This document shows positions 6,164-6,234 of a stretch of 6,234 nucleotides of DNA, in pieces. Numbering within the stretch: position 1 is the stretch's first letter; every line of letters begins with the position of its first letter. Below the pieces are notes generated by a model that saw only the letters and a program-made list of their open reading frames with translations, was not told where the DNA came from and searched no databases. Source of the stretch: a bacterium (GTDB lineage Bacteria > Desulfobacterota > Anaeroferrophillalia > Anaeroferrophillales > Anaeroferrophillaceae); NCBI GenBank assembly GCA_029940125.1, contig JAOZRP010000150.1, forward strand, positions 1 to 6,234. Reading direction: 5' to 3'. The position numbers and the translations under genes are program-made.

Positions 6164-6234
6164 CCTGAAATCATCCAAGGCGGGCTTGACGCCCGCAACC
6201 CAACAGGGTATCAGGATGTTCCGGCATGGCTCTC
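6164..6234. repeat. Right copy of inverted intergenic repeat (truncated by window edge)
   Basis: In reverse complement this segment matches the left-end element: the inner block at 6175-6201 contains the stem GCGGGC (6180-6185) / GCCCGC (6191-6196) with loop TTGAC, and the outer block at 6213-6231 matches 18 of 19 bases. The last three bases (6232-6234) still match partly (2 of 3), so the repeat probably continues past the window. It lies upstream of the operon promoter, so the two copies bracket the whole operon in opposite orientations. Confidence 0.75.

Noticed and set aside
1..6234. CRISPR array, tRNA, rRNA or transposase
   Set aside because: No spaced direct repeats of the right kind, no cloverleaf or rRNA-like sequence, and no transposase-like product on either strand.

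Overview
This window holds one tightly packed four-gene operon, all on the minus strand, with its upstream control region at the right end and a repeat-rich tail at the left end. Read in the direction of transcription, the genes encode: a 2-hydroxyacyl-CoA dehydratase / benzoyl-CoA reductase family (HgdB/BcrC-like) subunit (4746-5978); its ATP-dependent [4Fe-4S] activator of the HgdC/BcrA/BadG type (3973-4746); a fused alpha-beta ADP-forming acyl-CoA synthetase (1814-3898); and an AMP-forming acyl-CoA synthetase (221-1774).

The organism is most likely a strict anaerobe. Oxygen-sensitive ATP-driven electron-injection enzymes of this kind and ADP-forming CoA ligases point that way. The moderately GC-rich coding sequence, a good -24/-12 (sigma-54) promoter match and short hairpin-bearing intergenic repeats would suit a Desulfobacterota-like ('deltaproteobacterial') fermenter, syntroph or sulfate/metal reducer. 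That placement is inference only; no rRNA or marker gene is present.

Layout: 1-120 is a dispersed-repeat type element with two hairpins; 187-221 is a short degenerate heptamer tandem repeat running up to the stop codon of the last gene; 221-5978 is the operon; 5979-6163 is the leader and promoter region, with a sigma-54-like promoter embedded in a near-perfect 13-bp inverted repeat; 6164-6234 is a second copy of the left-end repeat in opposite orientation, cut by the window edge.

How the genes could work together (inference): the AMP-forming ligase activates a carboxylic acid to its CoA thioester. The activator hydrolyses ATP to push one low-potential electron onto the dehydratase/reductase, which performs a radical dehydration or reduction of the thioester. 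The ADP-forming synthetase recovers ATP from an acyl-CoA product. The substrate cannot be read from the sequence. The two most unusual points are that the dehydratase is encoded as a single subunit with no second subunit gene beside it, and that the pair is coupled to two CoA ligases of different chemistry rather than to a CoA-transferase.
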